From: Sphingomonas faeni
GTDB taxonomy: Bacteria > Pseudomonadota > Alphaproteobacteria > Sphingomonadales > Sphingomonadaceae
Assembly: GCF_024273235.1 (NCBI RefSeq)
Contig: NZ_JANBVH010000005.1
Span: 62,001 to 126,000 of the forward strand
DNA: 64,000 nucleotides
Direction of reading: 5' to 3'
Shown: positions 43,327 through 52,359 of the stretch, one piece after another
Layout: every line of letters starts with the position of its first letter
How positions within the stretch are numbered: the stretch's first letter is position 1
Made by a program: the position numbers and the translations under genes
The notes under the pieces: model-generated
Told to the model about the DNA's origin: nothing
The model's database searches: none
What the model saw: the letters and a program-made list of their open reading frames with translations, nothing else

Positions 43327-46300
43327 TTAGAACGAGAAGCCCGCCGACAGCTTGATCGTGCGCGGCGCGTTGCCGCCCGTGCTGTAGGTCGAGCGCTTGC
43401 CATAGTTCGGATCGAGCGGACTGTTGTTGAAGTCGGTGTAATTCCGGTCGTTCATCACGTTCAGGATATCGAGCCGCATCCGGATCTTCGTCTGGTCGGT
43501 GATGAAGCCGAGCGGGACGAATTTGGTGAACGCGAAATCCAGCTGACGGCGACCCCAGAGATCGCCGAGCCCATCCGCCTCCCGCCCGACCAGCGTCCGG
43601 GTGAACGGATCCGAATTGTCGATAAACGACTTCAGATAGATCGGCGATTCGATCTGGAACTTGGTCGAGAAGGTCACGCCGATCGGGGTGTCGACGCTGC
43701 CCGCGATAACGAACCGGTGGCGCGGCACGCCCGAAGAGCGGAGCGTCGGATAATCCGAGAGCTGCGCGTAATCGAGCGAATAGGTCTCGCCGAACTGCCG
43801 GTTCTCGTCCGCCTGCGTGTAGGTGTAGGTCGCGTCGATGCTCCACGGCGAGGCTGCCGAATAGGTCTTGGTCAGCTTGAAATAGACCGCGTCGGAATTG
43901 GTCTTCAGGCCATTGGTGCCGAGGATGATCGAGCCATAGCCATTGGGCGAGAACGAGAACGGCGACTGGGGGACGTCCGACACGCTGGCGGGATCGTTGA
44001 AGAAGAAGCTGCCGTCCGGACGGCGATTGCCGAGCAGGAACGCGAACCCGTCATTGCTCTCGATATGCGTGAAGCCGACCTCGAGCTCGACCGGCGAGAA
44101 GCGTCCGCGCAGGCCGAGGCTGAACTGGTCCGAATAGGGCAGCTTCAGGTCGTTGTTCATCATGACGATCGCGCGCCCGCCGCCGGTCGCCGAGTTGGCC
44201 AGCTGCTGGCGTCCGGCCTCGGTCAGGTAGGACGGGTCCCAAGCGATACAGGTCTGGCTCGGCACGCACGGGTTGAGCGAGTCGTTGCCGATGAAGTTGA
44301 ACGTGCGGACCTGGTACGCGCCCTGGCTGACCTCCTGCTGGAGGAAGTCGAACTGGTTGCGGTCATACGACCGGCCATAGCCGCCGAACATAGAGAAGCG
44401 GCCTGCGTCGTCGAAGCGATAGGTGAAGCCGAGACGAGGCTGCCATGCGCCCTTGAACGCCTTCCGGTTATTGCCGTTCGAGATATAGTCGTTGATGTCG
44501 TAATCGGCGTTGACGAGGTTGGGATAATTGGCGGGCGACACCGCCGCGATGTTCTCCGCCGAGGTGACATAGTCCAGATAGGCCGGCGTCCGCTCGTAAT
44601 CCCAGCGCAGCCCGAGGTTGAGCGTCAGGTGGCTGGTGACGTCCCAATCGTCCTGTGCGTAGAAGCCGATCTGGAAATTCTTCGACCGGACGCCGGGATT
44701 GCCCGAGCCGACCGGCGCACCGAACTGGAGCTGATAGGGCAGCGTATCGTTGAACGCGACACCGGGGATCGCGTTGACGTCATAGGTATATTGCGGGTTG
44801 GTCAGGTTCTGCTCGAGCGTGTTGAGCTTCACCCATTTCGCCTTGGCACCGACCTTGATCGTGTGGCCCTGAAGGCCGGTGAAGGTGAAGTCGTCCTGGA
44901 CGGTCCAGCCCTTCTGGCCCTTGGTCTGGAAATTGCCGCCGGCGCCGGCGCGGAGCAGGTCGGTGCGCTGCGTGCCGTTGCCGATCCGCTGCGTCGCCTG
45001 GAAGAACTGCGTGATGCCGTCGGTCGCAGGCGTCGGCGAGAAGACCACGTCCTCATACGACACGCGCGCGTCGTTGATCCACTTGTCGCCGGTGTGCTGC
45101 CAGCGCAGCAGTCCGCGCTTGTCGACGACCTTGTTGAGCGTCGACGTGCTCGCGGCATTGATGCCGGTCGCGTTCTGCAGGCCGGATTCGTTGCGATACT
45201 TGCCCGACAGCTCGATCAGGTCGTTGTCGGTCGGCACGATATCGATCTTGCCGAAGTAGAGGTCTTCCTTGAAATTCTGCGCGAAGGTGCCGAAATTATC
45301 CTGGTACTGGGCCGGGATCGACGAGACCGGATAGCCGTTCTCGGGCCGCACGTCGTACGGGCTGGAGATGCGCTTGCCTTCATAGGTGAAGAAGAAGTGC
45401 GCCTTGTCCTTGATGATCGGGCCGCCGAGTGCCGCACCGAACTGCTTGTTGCTGGTGTCGACCTTGGAAATCGTGGTCGGGAAGATCTCGCTGGGCCGAC
45501 GATCGCGCAGGTTCTGGTTGGTGAAGTCGAAAAAGCCTTCGCCGTGGAACTCGTTCGTGCCCGACTTGGTCACCGCGGTGATCGCGACCGAGCTGACCTG
45601 GTCGAACTCCGCCTTGTAGTTCGACGACAGCACCTGATACTCGCCGATGCCGAGCTGCGGGAACGGGTTGCCGGGCGAGGAATCCTGGCCGGTGATGCCG
45701 TTCTTGAGGACATAGTCCTTCTGGCTGACGCCATCGATGAAGACGTTGACGGTGCGGCTGTCCTGGCCGCCGCCCTGGATGCGCGACGCGCCACTGGCGT
45801 CCTCGATGAACCGCACGCCCGGCGCCAGATCGGCAAAGGCGAGGAAGTTGCGGTTGTTCTGCGGCAACTGCTCGATCAGGCGCGACGAGATGACGCTGCC
45901 GACCTGGCCGCCCGACAGCGAACGGATGCGGTTGCCGGTGACGACGATCTCGTCGCCGCTGGAGGCTGTGTCGGCATCCGGGGCGGCACCGGGTTCCGCG
46001 CCCTCGGGCGTGGTGCCCTGGCTCGCGGTGGGCGCGGTGGCGGTGGGGGCCGACAGGTCGAGGTCGAGGCCCGCCACCTGACCGACACGCAGCGTGAGCG
46101 CGTCCGAATTGCGCGTGCCGTTGCGCTGCTTGATTTCGAGACGATAGGTGCCCGCGCGCAGCGAGGCGAAGTTGTACGCGCCGCTGGCGTCGGCCGGCAC
46201 GGTACGCCGCAAGCCGGTGGAAATCTCGACTGCGGTGACCTCGACGACCGGATTGTCGGCCGGCGCGGTGATCGTGCCGCGGAGCGACGCCTGGCCGACC

Positions 46301-46389
46301 TGCGCAGCCGCCGGGGCAGGCGCATAGAGCAGCCCGCCGGACAGCGCAGTCAGCGAGACGACCGCCGCACGCAACATCATTGTGTTCAT
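43327..46389 (-). CDS. Oar-like TonB-dependent outer-membrane receptor
   Basis: 1020 residues. Signal peptide to about residue 29, then a carboxypeptidase-regulatory-like fold (about 30-110), a Pro/Thr-rich linker and a plug with DEIVVTGNRIRSLSGGQVGS and the IQGGGQDSRTVNVFIDGV loop. A 22-strand barrel follows and ends with Phe (KLSAGFSF), the normal outer-membrane signature. Receptors of this kind import glycans or peptides with energy from TonB. Its start overlaps the lacI stop by four bases (ATGA), and the start codon follows GGGGAAC. With the glucanase it forms a glycan uptake operon. Confidence 0.9.
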   Translation of the reverse strand: MNTMMLRAAVVSLTALSGGLLYAPAPAAAQVGQASLRGTITAPADNPVVEVTAVEISTGLRRTVPADASGAYNFASLRAGTYRLEIKQRNGTRNSDALTLRVGQVAGLDLDLSAPTATAPTASQGTTPEGAEPGAAPDADTASSGDEIVVTGNRIRSLSGGQVGSVISSRLIEQLPQNNRNFLAFADLAPGVRFIEDASGASRIQGGGQDSRTVNVFIDGVSQKDYVLKNGITGQDSSPGNPFPQLGIGEYQVLSSNYKAEFDQVSSVAITAVTKSGTNEFHGEGFFDFTNQNLRDRRPSEIFPTTISKVDTSNKQFGAALGGPIIKDKAHFFFTYEGKRISSPYDVRPENGYPVSSIPAQYQDNFGTFAQNFKEDLYFGKIDIVPTDNDLIELSGKYRNESGLQNATGINAASTSTLNKVVDKRGLLRWQHTGDKWINDARVSYEDVVFSPTPATDGITQFFQATQRIGNGTQRTDLLRAGAGGNFQTKGQKGWTVQDDFTFTGLQGHTIKVGAKAKWVKLNTLEQNLTNPQYTYDVNAIPGVAFNDTLPYQLQFGAPVGSGNPGVRSKNFQIGFYAQDDWDVTSHLTLNLGLRWDYERTPAYLDYVTSAENIAAVSPANYPNLVNADYDINDYISNGNNRKAFKGAWQPRLGFTYRFDDAGRFSMFGGYGRSYDRNQFDFLQQEVSQGAYQVRTFNFIGNDSLNPCVPSQTCIAWDPSYLTEAGRQQLANSATGGGRAIVMMNNDLKLPYSDQFSLGLRGRFSPVELEVGFTHIESNDGFAFLLGNRRPDGSFFFNDPASVSDVPQSPFSFSPNGYGSIILGTNGLKTNSDAVYFKLTKTYSAASPWSIDATYTYTQADENRQFGETYSLDYAQLSDYPTLRSSGVPRHRFVIAGSVDTPIGVTFSTKFQIESPIYLKSFIDNSDPFTRTLVGREADGLGDLWGRRQLDFAFTKFVPLGFITDQTKIRMRLDILNVMNDRNYTDFNNSPLDPNYGKRSTYSTGGNAPRTIKLSAGFSF

Positions 46390-47453
46390 GGTAGTTCCCC
46401 TATTCCCGATTTGTCGGGCTTCTCGTTGTGGACGTTTGAAAAATTGTGGTCGGTGGAGGCGTGGAGCCTGGGGCCGGTGGACTCGCGCACCATCACGATC
46501 GGCACGCGCTGCTCGACACCGCCATCGTCGTCGCCCGCGATCGCCTTCACCAGCCGCGCGACCGCGCTGGCGCCGAAGCTGGCGATGTCGATGCTGGCCG
46601 AGGTCAGCGACGGCGAGATGAGGCGGGTGAGGGGGATGTCGTCGAAGCCGCAGATCGCGACCTGATCGGGTACCGCGACGCCAGCACGCTTGAGCACCAT
46701 CATCGCGCCGATCGCCATCATGTCGTTGGCAGCGAAGATCGCATCGAACGCCGCACCCTCCTCGATCAGGGTCGCGGCGGCGGCGGCACCCGACGGTTCC
46801 TTGAAGTCGCCGGGCAGCACGCGCAGCGAAATGCCGGCGCGCGCGCACGCGTCCTGCGCGCCGCGCAGGCGCTCGTCGGCATCGATGTTGCCCACGGGCC
46901 CGGCGATGTGGACCAGCTGCCGCCGGCCGGTCGCGATCAGATGCTCGACCAGCGCCGATGCTCCGGCAACGTTGTCGATGCGCAGTTCGGTACGTCCCGA
47001 TTGCCCCGGCGCGCAGTTCACCAGGACCGCGGGCATGCCGCGCGGTAGATGCACCAGCAGTTCGTCCGCCGACACCTGCGGTGCCATCACCACCAGCCCA
47101 TCGACCCGACCGCGCATCGCGTGCAGTGCCGCGACGCCGCGCTGCGCATCGCCATGCATCACCATCATCATGCAATACAGGCCGCGCTCGGACGCCTCGC
47201 GGTCCATGCCGCGCAACAATTCGGAAAAGAATTCGCCGTGCAGGTCGGGAACGACGACGCCGATCATCCCCGACTTTGCCGAGCTCAAATGGCGCGCCGC
47301 GGCGTGGGGGACATAGCCGAGCCGCAAGGCTACCGCCTCGATGTGCTCCCGCACTTCTGCCCGGACGTTGCTGTGTCCGTTCAGCGCGCGCGACACCGTC
47401 GCCACCGACACCGCGGCCTCGCGGGCGATATCACGGACAGTAGCGTGCGGCAT
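46386..47453 (-). CDS. LacI-family transcriptional regulator
   Basis: 355 residues. The helix-turn-helix and hinge are TVRDIAREAAVSVATVSRALNGHSNV and RLGYVPHAAARHLSS. The effector domain is a periplasmic-binding-like fold (GVVVPDLHGEFFSELLRGMD, FAANDMMAIGAMMVLKRAG, CGFDDIPLTRLISPSLT). It is first in the operon with the receptor and glucanase, and divergent from GH3, with a perfect palindrome in the shared region. It probably represses the locus until a beta-glucan breakdown product binds. Confidence 0.92.
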   Translation of the reverse strand: MPHATVRDIAREAAVSVATVSRALNGHSNVRAEVREHIEAVALRLGYVPHAAARHLSSAKSGMIGVVVPDLHGEFFSELLRGMDREASERGLYCMMMVMHGDAQRGVAALHAMRGRVDGLVVMAPQVSADELLVHLPRGMPAVLVNCAPGQSGRTELRIDNVAGASALVEHLIATGRRQLVHIAGPVGNIDADERLRGAQDACARAGISLRVLPGDFKEPSGAAAAATLIEEGAAFDAIFAANDMMAIGAMMVLKRAGVAVPDQVAICGFDDIPLTRLISPSLTSASIDIASFGASAVARLVKAIAGDDDGGVEQRVPIVMVRESTGPRLHASTDHNFSNVHNEKPDKSGIGELP

Positions 47454-47512
47454 GAAGCGTCAGGATCCTCTCTGGCGCCGATCTGCATGGTGCGATCGAC
47501 ATCTTGTTCTTG

Positions 47513-47528
47513 ATGTAACCGGTTACAT
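47513..47528. promoter_or_regulatory. Perfect 16-bp LacI-type operator
   Basis: ATGTAACCGGTTACAT is a perfect inverted repeat with the central CG typical of LacI-family operators. It lies in the 154-base region between the divergent LacI and GH3 genes, 60 bases from the first and 80 from the second, suited to control both. Confidence 0.8.
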
Positions 47529-47607
47529 GATCCAGAAGCGGGGATCAAGAACCTTGCGACGATCGTCCTTCCGGGTGATCGCTACAGGCATGGACAGGGG
47601 TGAGTGG

Positions 47608-49914
47608 ATGACGGCGGCAGTTTCGGAACGGATGATTTCACGACGGGCGATGATGATGGGCGCCGCCGCAGTGACGGCCTGGACGGCGAGTCCCGCGCGC
47701 GCGCTGCTGCAGCAGGCGAGCGGCGGTACGGCGGCATTGCCCGCGTCGGTCGAGGCGCTGATCGGCCGGATGACGGTGATCGAGAAGGCCGGCCAGCTGA
47801 CGCTGATGGCGGCAGCCTGGGCTGGCGGCGCGGCGACCTCGCTCAACCCGGCGGGTGGTTCGTCCAGCTTCGACGGACAATTGGCGGAGGTGCGCGGCGG
47901 CCGGCTCGGCGGCGTTTTCAACGGCAATGGCGCGGTCATGGCCAAGCGGATGCAGACCATAGCGATGCGCGAGTCGCGGCTGAAGATCCCGCTATTGTTC
48001 GCGGCCGACGTCATCCACGGGCTTCGAACCGTGTTTCCGGTACCGCTGGCCGAGGCGGCGAGTTTCGATCCGGAGCTGGCCCGGCGCACCGCGCGCGCGG
48101 CGGGGGCCGAGGCTGCTGCGTCGGGGATCGACTGGACCTTCGCGCCGATGGTCGACATCGCCCATGATGCGCGCTGGGGTCGCGGCGTCGAGGGCGCGGG
48201 CGAGGACGTCCTGCTCGGCCGGCTGATGGCGGCCGCCCGCGTCCGCGGGTTCCAGGGCGAGCGCGGTCTCTCGGCCCCCGATGCGGTCGCGTCGTGCGCC
48301 AAGCATTTCGCCGCCTATGGCGCGGCCGAGGCGGGACTGGATTATAACTCGGTCGACATTTCCGAACGCACGTTGCGTGAGACCTATTTCCCGCCCTTCC
48401 AGTCCGCCTTCGCGGCGGGCTCACCGACCGTCATGGCCTCGTTCAACGAGATCAACGGCGTCCCCGCCACAGCCAACCCCTGGCTGCTCACCGATGTCCT
48501 GCGCCGCGAATGGGGTTTCGGCGGACTGGTCGTGTCGGACTATACCGGCGACGAGGAACTGATCGCGCACGGTTTTGCCGTCGACGCCCGCGAGGCGACC
48601 AAGCTCGCCTTCATGGCCGGCGTCGACATGAGCATGCAGAGCGGGTTCTACCTGAAACACCTGCCCGATTTGGTCGCGTCGGGTGAGGTCCCGATGGCCC
48701 GTCTCGACGAGGCGGTGCGCCGCGTGCTCGCGCTGAAGGTCCAGCTCGGGCTGTTCGACGATCCGTTCCGCCGGATCGACCCGCGCCGCGAGAAGACCCG
48801 CATCCGCACGCCCGAGAACCTGGCGCTCGCCCGCGAGGCCGGCGCCAAGTCGATCGTCCTGCTCAAGAACGACGGCGACCTCCTGCCATTGCCGCGTACG
48901 GGCAAGCGGATCGCGTTGATCGGCCCGTTCGCGGCGGGGCAGCACGACCTGATCGGCCCGTGGAACGTCTATGGCACCGACGCCGAGGCGGTCGACCTCG
49001 CGACCGGCGTCCGCGCCACCGTCGCCGATCCCTCGCTGGTCAGCATCGCGCTCGGCTCGGGCGTCGATGAACCGCTGGCCGGTGGCATTCCGGCTGCAGT
49101 CGCCGCCGCGCAAGGCGCCGACATCGTCGTGCTGGCGGTCGGCGAGAGCCAGCGCATGTCGGGCGAGGCACAGTCGCGCGTCGACATCGTCATTCCCGAT
49201 GCGCAAATGGCGCTGGCGAAAGCCGTCGCGGCGACCGGCAAGCCGATCGTCGTCCTGCTCCGCACTGGCCGCGCGCTCGCGCTCAGCGGTGCGGTCCTCG
49301 ACGCACCCGCGATCCTCGTGACCTGGTTCCTCGGCTCGCAGGACGGACCGGCGATCGCCGACATTCTGTTCGGCAAGACCGGACCCTCCGCGCGCCTGCC
49401 GGTCTCGTTCCCGCATGCGACCGGGCAGGAGCCCTATCACTATGATCACAAGAGCACGGGTCGCCCTAACCCGCCGGGGCCGCTGACCGAATACAAGGCG
49501 CATTACCGCGAGTTCGCCAACGACGCGCTGTTCCCGTTCGGCCACGGCCTGACCTATGGCGCGATCGACTATGCCGGGCTCGATCTCGGCACCGGCCGGA
49601 TGGCGGGCGACGGTGCGCTCACCGTGCGCGTCACGGTCGGCAATGCCGGCAGGCATGCCGCCGAGGAAACCGTCCAGCTCTACATCCGCGATCTCGCGGC
49701 TAGCATCACCCGGCCGGTGCGCGAGTTGAAGGCGTTCCGCAAGATCGCGTTGAAGCCCGGCGAACGGCAGGTCGTGACGTTCACCCTGCGCAAGGCCGAC
49801 CTGATGTTCGTCGGCGGCGACCTCAAGCCGACGGTGGAGCCCGGCCGGTTCCAGGTCTGGGTCGCCCCGTCGGCACAGGCCGAGGGCGTCTCTGGCGAGT
49901 TCACGCTCGCCTGA
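47608..49914 (+). CDS. bglX: GH3 beta-glucosidase (BglX type)
   Basis: 768 residues from ATG 47608, preceded by AGGGG. The N-terminus (MISRRAMMMGAAAVTAW) looks like a twin-arginine signal, so export of the folded protein is likely. The GH3 barrel includes MVDIAHDARWGRGVEGAGED and SCAKHFAAYGAAEAG. The nucleophile is Asp311 in GLVVSDYTGDEE. A second alpha/beta domain and a C-terminal fibronectin III-like domain (about 670-765) follow. It trims oligosaccharides to glucose. The 3' end overlaps the transporter gene by 14 bases in tail-to-tail orientation. Confidence 0.93.
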   Translation: MTAAVSERMISRRAMMMGAAAVTAWTASPARALLQQASGGTAALPASVEALIGRMTVIEKAGQLTLMAAAWAGGAATSLNPAGGSSSFDGQLAEVRGGRLGGVFNGNGAVMAKRMQTIAMRESRLKIPLLFAADVIHGLRTVFPVPLAEAASFDPELARRTARAAGAEAAASGIDWTFAPMVDIAHDARWGRGVEGAGEDVLLGRLMAAARVRGFQGERGLSAPDAVASCAKHFAAYGAAEAGLDYNSVDISERTLRETYFPPFQSAFAAGSPTVMASFNEINGVPATANPWLLTDVLRREWGFGGLVVSDYTGDEELIAHGFAVDAREATKLAFMAGVDMSMQSGFYLKHLPDLVASGEVPMARLDEAVRRVLALKVQLGLFDDPFRRIDPRREKTRIRTPENLALAREAGAKSIVLLKNDGDLLPLPRTGKRIALIGPFAAGQHDLIGPWNVYGTDAEAVDLATGVRATVADPSLVSIALGSGVDEPLAGGIPAAVAAAQGADIVVLAVGESQRMSGEAQSRVDIVIPDAQMALAKAVAATGKPIVVLLRTGRALALSGAVLDAPAILVTWFLGSQDGPAIADILFGKTGPSARLPVSFPHATGQEPYHYDHKSTGRPNPPGPLTEYKAHYREFANDALFPFGHGLTYGAIDYAGLDLGTGRMAGDGALTVRVTVGNAGRHAAEETVQLYIRDLAASITRPVRELKAFRKIALKPGERQVVTFTLRKADLMFVGGDLKPTVEPGRFQVWVAPSAQAEGVSGEFTLA

Positions 49915-51250
49915 CGGTCGCCAGCGTATCGCGGCGAAGCGGGAGGGCGATCACCGCCACCAGCATCGCCGCGATCAGCACCGCCGGTCCCGCCAGCATC
50001 AGCCAGCGGATCGCGTACAGGCTGTCGGCGCCTTGGGCGGCCCCGGCGACGAAGCCGTTCGCCTGATACACCGCGCCGATCGCGAACCCCGCCCCGGCCA
50101 GCGCCACCTTCTGCACCAGCGCGAACGTGCCGAAGGCGAGCGCCTCGACCCGCGTGCCGCTCTGCGCTTCGCCCCAGTCGACCGCATCGGGCAACAGTGT
50201 CCACGCCGCCACCGAGAAGCCGACGAACGCCGCCTGCATCGCCAGCAGAAACGCGGCCGTCGCGGTGGTATCGGGCGTTCCGATCAGCGCGAACCCGGCG
50301 GGGAACAGGAGCGCGAACGAGCCCGCACCGATCCACGCGATCCGCGCGCCCCGTGCTCTTGCGAGCGCCGTCCAGAGCGGTACCGCGGCGAGGCTGCCGA
50401 GCGCCATGCCGGCCAGCGCCTGCGGGCCAGCGGGCGCATCGTGCAGCACGTAGCGGAAGAAATAGAGTACCGACTGGCTGGTCAGCGCGGTCGCCGCGCC
50501 GCCCGCTGCCGCCGCGATGTTGAGGGCGACGAAGGCGCGGTTGCGGACCAGGGCACCAAGCCCGGACAGGATGCGAGGACGGTCGGCCGTCGCGGTCGAC
50601 AGCGTCGGTTCGGGAACGCGCCAGGCGATGACGACCAGCACCGGCACGCCGAGCATTGCCAGCAGAGCGGTCGCGGTGCCGTAGGTGCCGGTGCGCTCGA
50701 CCAGCCACGGCAAAGCGAGGGCGACGAGGACCCCCGCCGCTGCACCGAATCCCATCCGCAGGCCCGCCACCAACGAACGCTCCCGACTGGTCGGTGCGAC
50801 CCGCGTGGTCCACGCCGCATAGGGTATGTTGGTGAAGGCATAGAGCGTGCGGAACACGACCTGCGTCGCCAGCGCCCAGGCAGCGGCGCCCGCCGGCACC
50901 GCGAACATCGCGACGAACGCCAGCCCCAGCGGCAGCGCACCCCATCCGACCAGCCGGCGATAGGAAAGCCGCATCCGCTCCGCCACTGCGCCGGCGACGA
51001 AATCCGCTATCCCGTCCCAGATCGCGCCGATCATGAACACCAGTCCCGCGGTCGCGGGCGGCAGCGCCAGCACGTCGATATAGTAGAACAACAGGTACAG
51101 GCTGATCGCCTGCCAATAGAGATTGAACGCAAAGTCCCCCGCGCTGAACAGCACCAGCGTAGCGCGTGCCGTCTCCGGTCCGGCCGAGAGCGACCGTGCC
51201 GAGGGCAGGGGAGGCAAGGGCAGGGGAGGCGAGGGAAGGGGCTCGGACAT
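49901..51250 (-). CDS. GPH/MFS-type sugar transporter
   Basis: 449 residues, about 12 membrane helices. The family shows in DFAFNLYWQAISLYLLFYY near the N-terminus, FMIGAIWDGIADFVAGAVAER (the D-x-x-x-D region of cation-sugar symporters) and WTLLPDAVDWGEAQSGTRVEA later. It should bring glucose or oligosaccharides across the inner membrane by cation symport. A proline- and leucine-rich stretch at the N-terminus may mean the start is at a later Met, but the ATG at 51250 is the only one close by. Tail-to-tail with GH3. Confidence 0.85.
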   Translation of the reverse strand: MSEPLPSPPLPLPPLPSARSLSAGPETARATLVLFSAGDFAFNLYWQAISLYLLFYYIDVLALPPATAGLVFMIGAIWDGIADFVAGAVAERMRLSYRRLVGWGALPLGLAFVAMFAVPAGAAAWALATQVVFRTLYAFTNIPYAAWTTRVAPTSRERSLVAGLRMGFGAAAGVLVALALPWLVERTGTYGTATALLAMLGVPVLVVIAWRVPEPTLSTATADRPRILSGLGALVRNRAFVALNIAAAAGGAATALTSQSVLYFFRYVLHDAPAGPQALAGMALGSLAAVPLWTALARARGARIAWIGAGSFALLFPAGFALIGTPDTTATAAFLLAMQAAFVGFSVAAWTLLPDAVDWGEAQSGTRVEALAFGTFALVQKVALAGAGFAIGAVYQANGFVAGAAQGADSLYAIRWLMLAGPAVLIAAMLVAVIALPLRRDTLATVRRA

Positions 51251-51350
51251 GCCGCGTTCTCGCCGCTTCGCTACGGCGGGGCAATGTCTCGATCGGCGGA
51301 GTTCAGCCCGTATGGCCTTCGCGGTCGTCGTCCGGCATGATCGTCGCACG

Positions 51351-51800
51351 ATGACCTTCATCAGCATCACCCGGCTTCGTTTGCGCGCCTGGCGGTTTCT
51401 GCCGCAATTCGCGTTCTACGCGACACGCGCGAACGCGCAGGTCCGACGCGCGCGCGGCTTCGTCGGCGGCGAGCTTCTCAACGACCGGGCGTGGACGTTC
51501 TGGACGATGACGGCCTGGAACGAACGCGCGGACATGCGCGGCTACATCGCCAGCGGCGCGCATCTGACGGCGATGCCGAAGCTGCTGCACTGGTGCGACG
51601 AAGCGAGCATCGTCCACTGGGAGCAGGAAGGCCACGACCTGCCGACCTGGGACGAGGCCGATTGCCGCATGCGCGCGGACGGACGCCCGTCCAAGGTCCG
51701 CCACCCGACCGTCGATCATGCCGGCCTGCGATACCGTACGCCCAGGACCACGGGCGCCGTCCCGCTCGTCCCGCTCGTCCCGCGCCAATCTCCGGAATAG
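51351..51800 (+). CDS. DUF3291/monooxygenase-like small protein
   Basis: 149 residues. Segments ISITRLRLRAWRFLPQF, ELLNDRAWTFWTMTAWNERADMRGYIASGAHL and AMPKLLHWCDEASIVHW fit the ferredoxin-like antibiotic-biosynthesis monooxygenase superfamily (DUF3291 branch). The end (PRTTGAVPLVPLVPRQ) is low complexity. Function is unknown. It lies between the transporter (divergent) and the DUF2141 gene (convergent), without a clear partner. Confidence 0.72.
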   Translation: MTFISITRLRLRAWRFLPQFAFYATRANAQVRRARGFVGGELLNDRAWTFWTMTAWNERADMRGYIASGAHLTAMPKLLHWCDEASIVHWEQEGHDLPTWDEADCRMRADGRPSKVRHPTVDHAGLRYRTPRTTGAVPLVPLVPRQSPE

Positions 51801-51828
51801 CCGAGCGGTACGTCCGGGCGACCCGATC

Positions 51829-52359
51829 TCAGTGCTTCAGCGGCGCGAACGAGAACAGGCCACTGCGATAGTTCATCACGACCGTCGTCGGCGTGATGCC
51901 GCCATGCGCGACTATGCGCGCGGCTTCGGCGCTCGGCTTCGAATGACCGAGCCGCGGGTTGCCGGCAAAGCCGATGCCGTCGTGCAACAGGCTGAACCCG
52001 TGGCCGCCGCTGCGCGAATGCACGACGCTGAGCGAATAATCGCCTGCCGCCGGGACGCGGAGGCAGAGTTGCGCGGGGCCGGATGGCGGGACGGCGATCA
52101 CCGCGCGGCGGAACGTCTTGCCCTGCGACACGAGCACGTTGTCGTCGGCGAGGAAATCGCCATCGGTCGCGGGATAGACTTCGGCGCGCAGGGTGCCGGC
52201 ACGATCCTTCAGCCCCTCGACCGTGACGAGGATCGCGGGGCCCGTTTCATGCGGCCGGCACCGCGCGGCCTCGGTCCCGAGCCTCGGCGTCGAGGGCAAG
52301 GTGGTCGGCGCCGCGGATTGTACCGCTGCGGCCAGCAGCGCGAGGATCGGGAGGCTCAT
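51829..52359 (-). CDS. DUF2141 family exported protein
   Basis: 176 residues. A signal peptide of about 18 residues is followed by a DUF2141 domain (ILVTVEGLKDRAGTLRAEVYP, LCLRVPAAGDYSLSVVHS, GFSLLHDGIGFAGNP). The family is periplasmic or surface and of unknown function. Its start overlaps the end of the membrane protein gene upstream by four bases (ATGA), so it is the second gene of a pair. Confidence 0.88.
   Translation of the reverse strand: MSLPILALLAAAVQSAAPTTLPSTPRLGTEAARCRPHETGPAILVTVEGLKDRAGTLRAEVYPATDGDFLADDNVLVSQGKTFRRAVIAVPPSGPAQLCLRVPAAGDYSLSVVHSRSGGHGFSLLHDGIGFAGNPRLGHSKPSAEAARIVAHGGITPTTVVMNYRSGLFSFAPLKH

Noticed and set aside
43303..46665. Very long plus-strand open frame of over 1,100 codons opposite the Oar-like receptor
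   Set aside because: It lies fully antisense to a clear receptor gene with signal peptide, plug and barrel. Its composition (Arg, Ala, Glu, Val and repeats) is that of a GC-rich complement of coding DNA, and it matches no family.
47454..47607. Upstream in-frame extension of GH3 to 47341
   Set aside because: It would run over the LacI gene start and the operator. The ATG at 47608 has a good binding site and gives a sensible twin-arginine signal.
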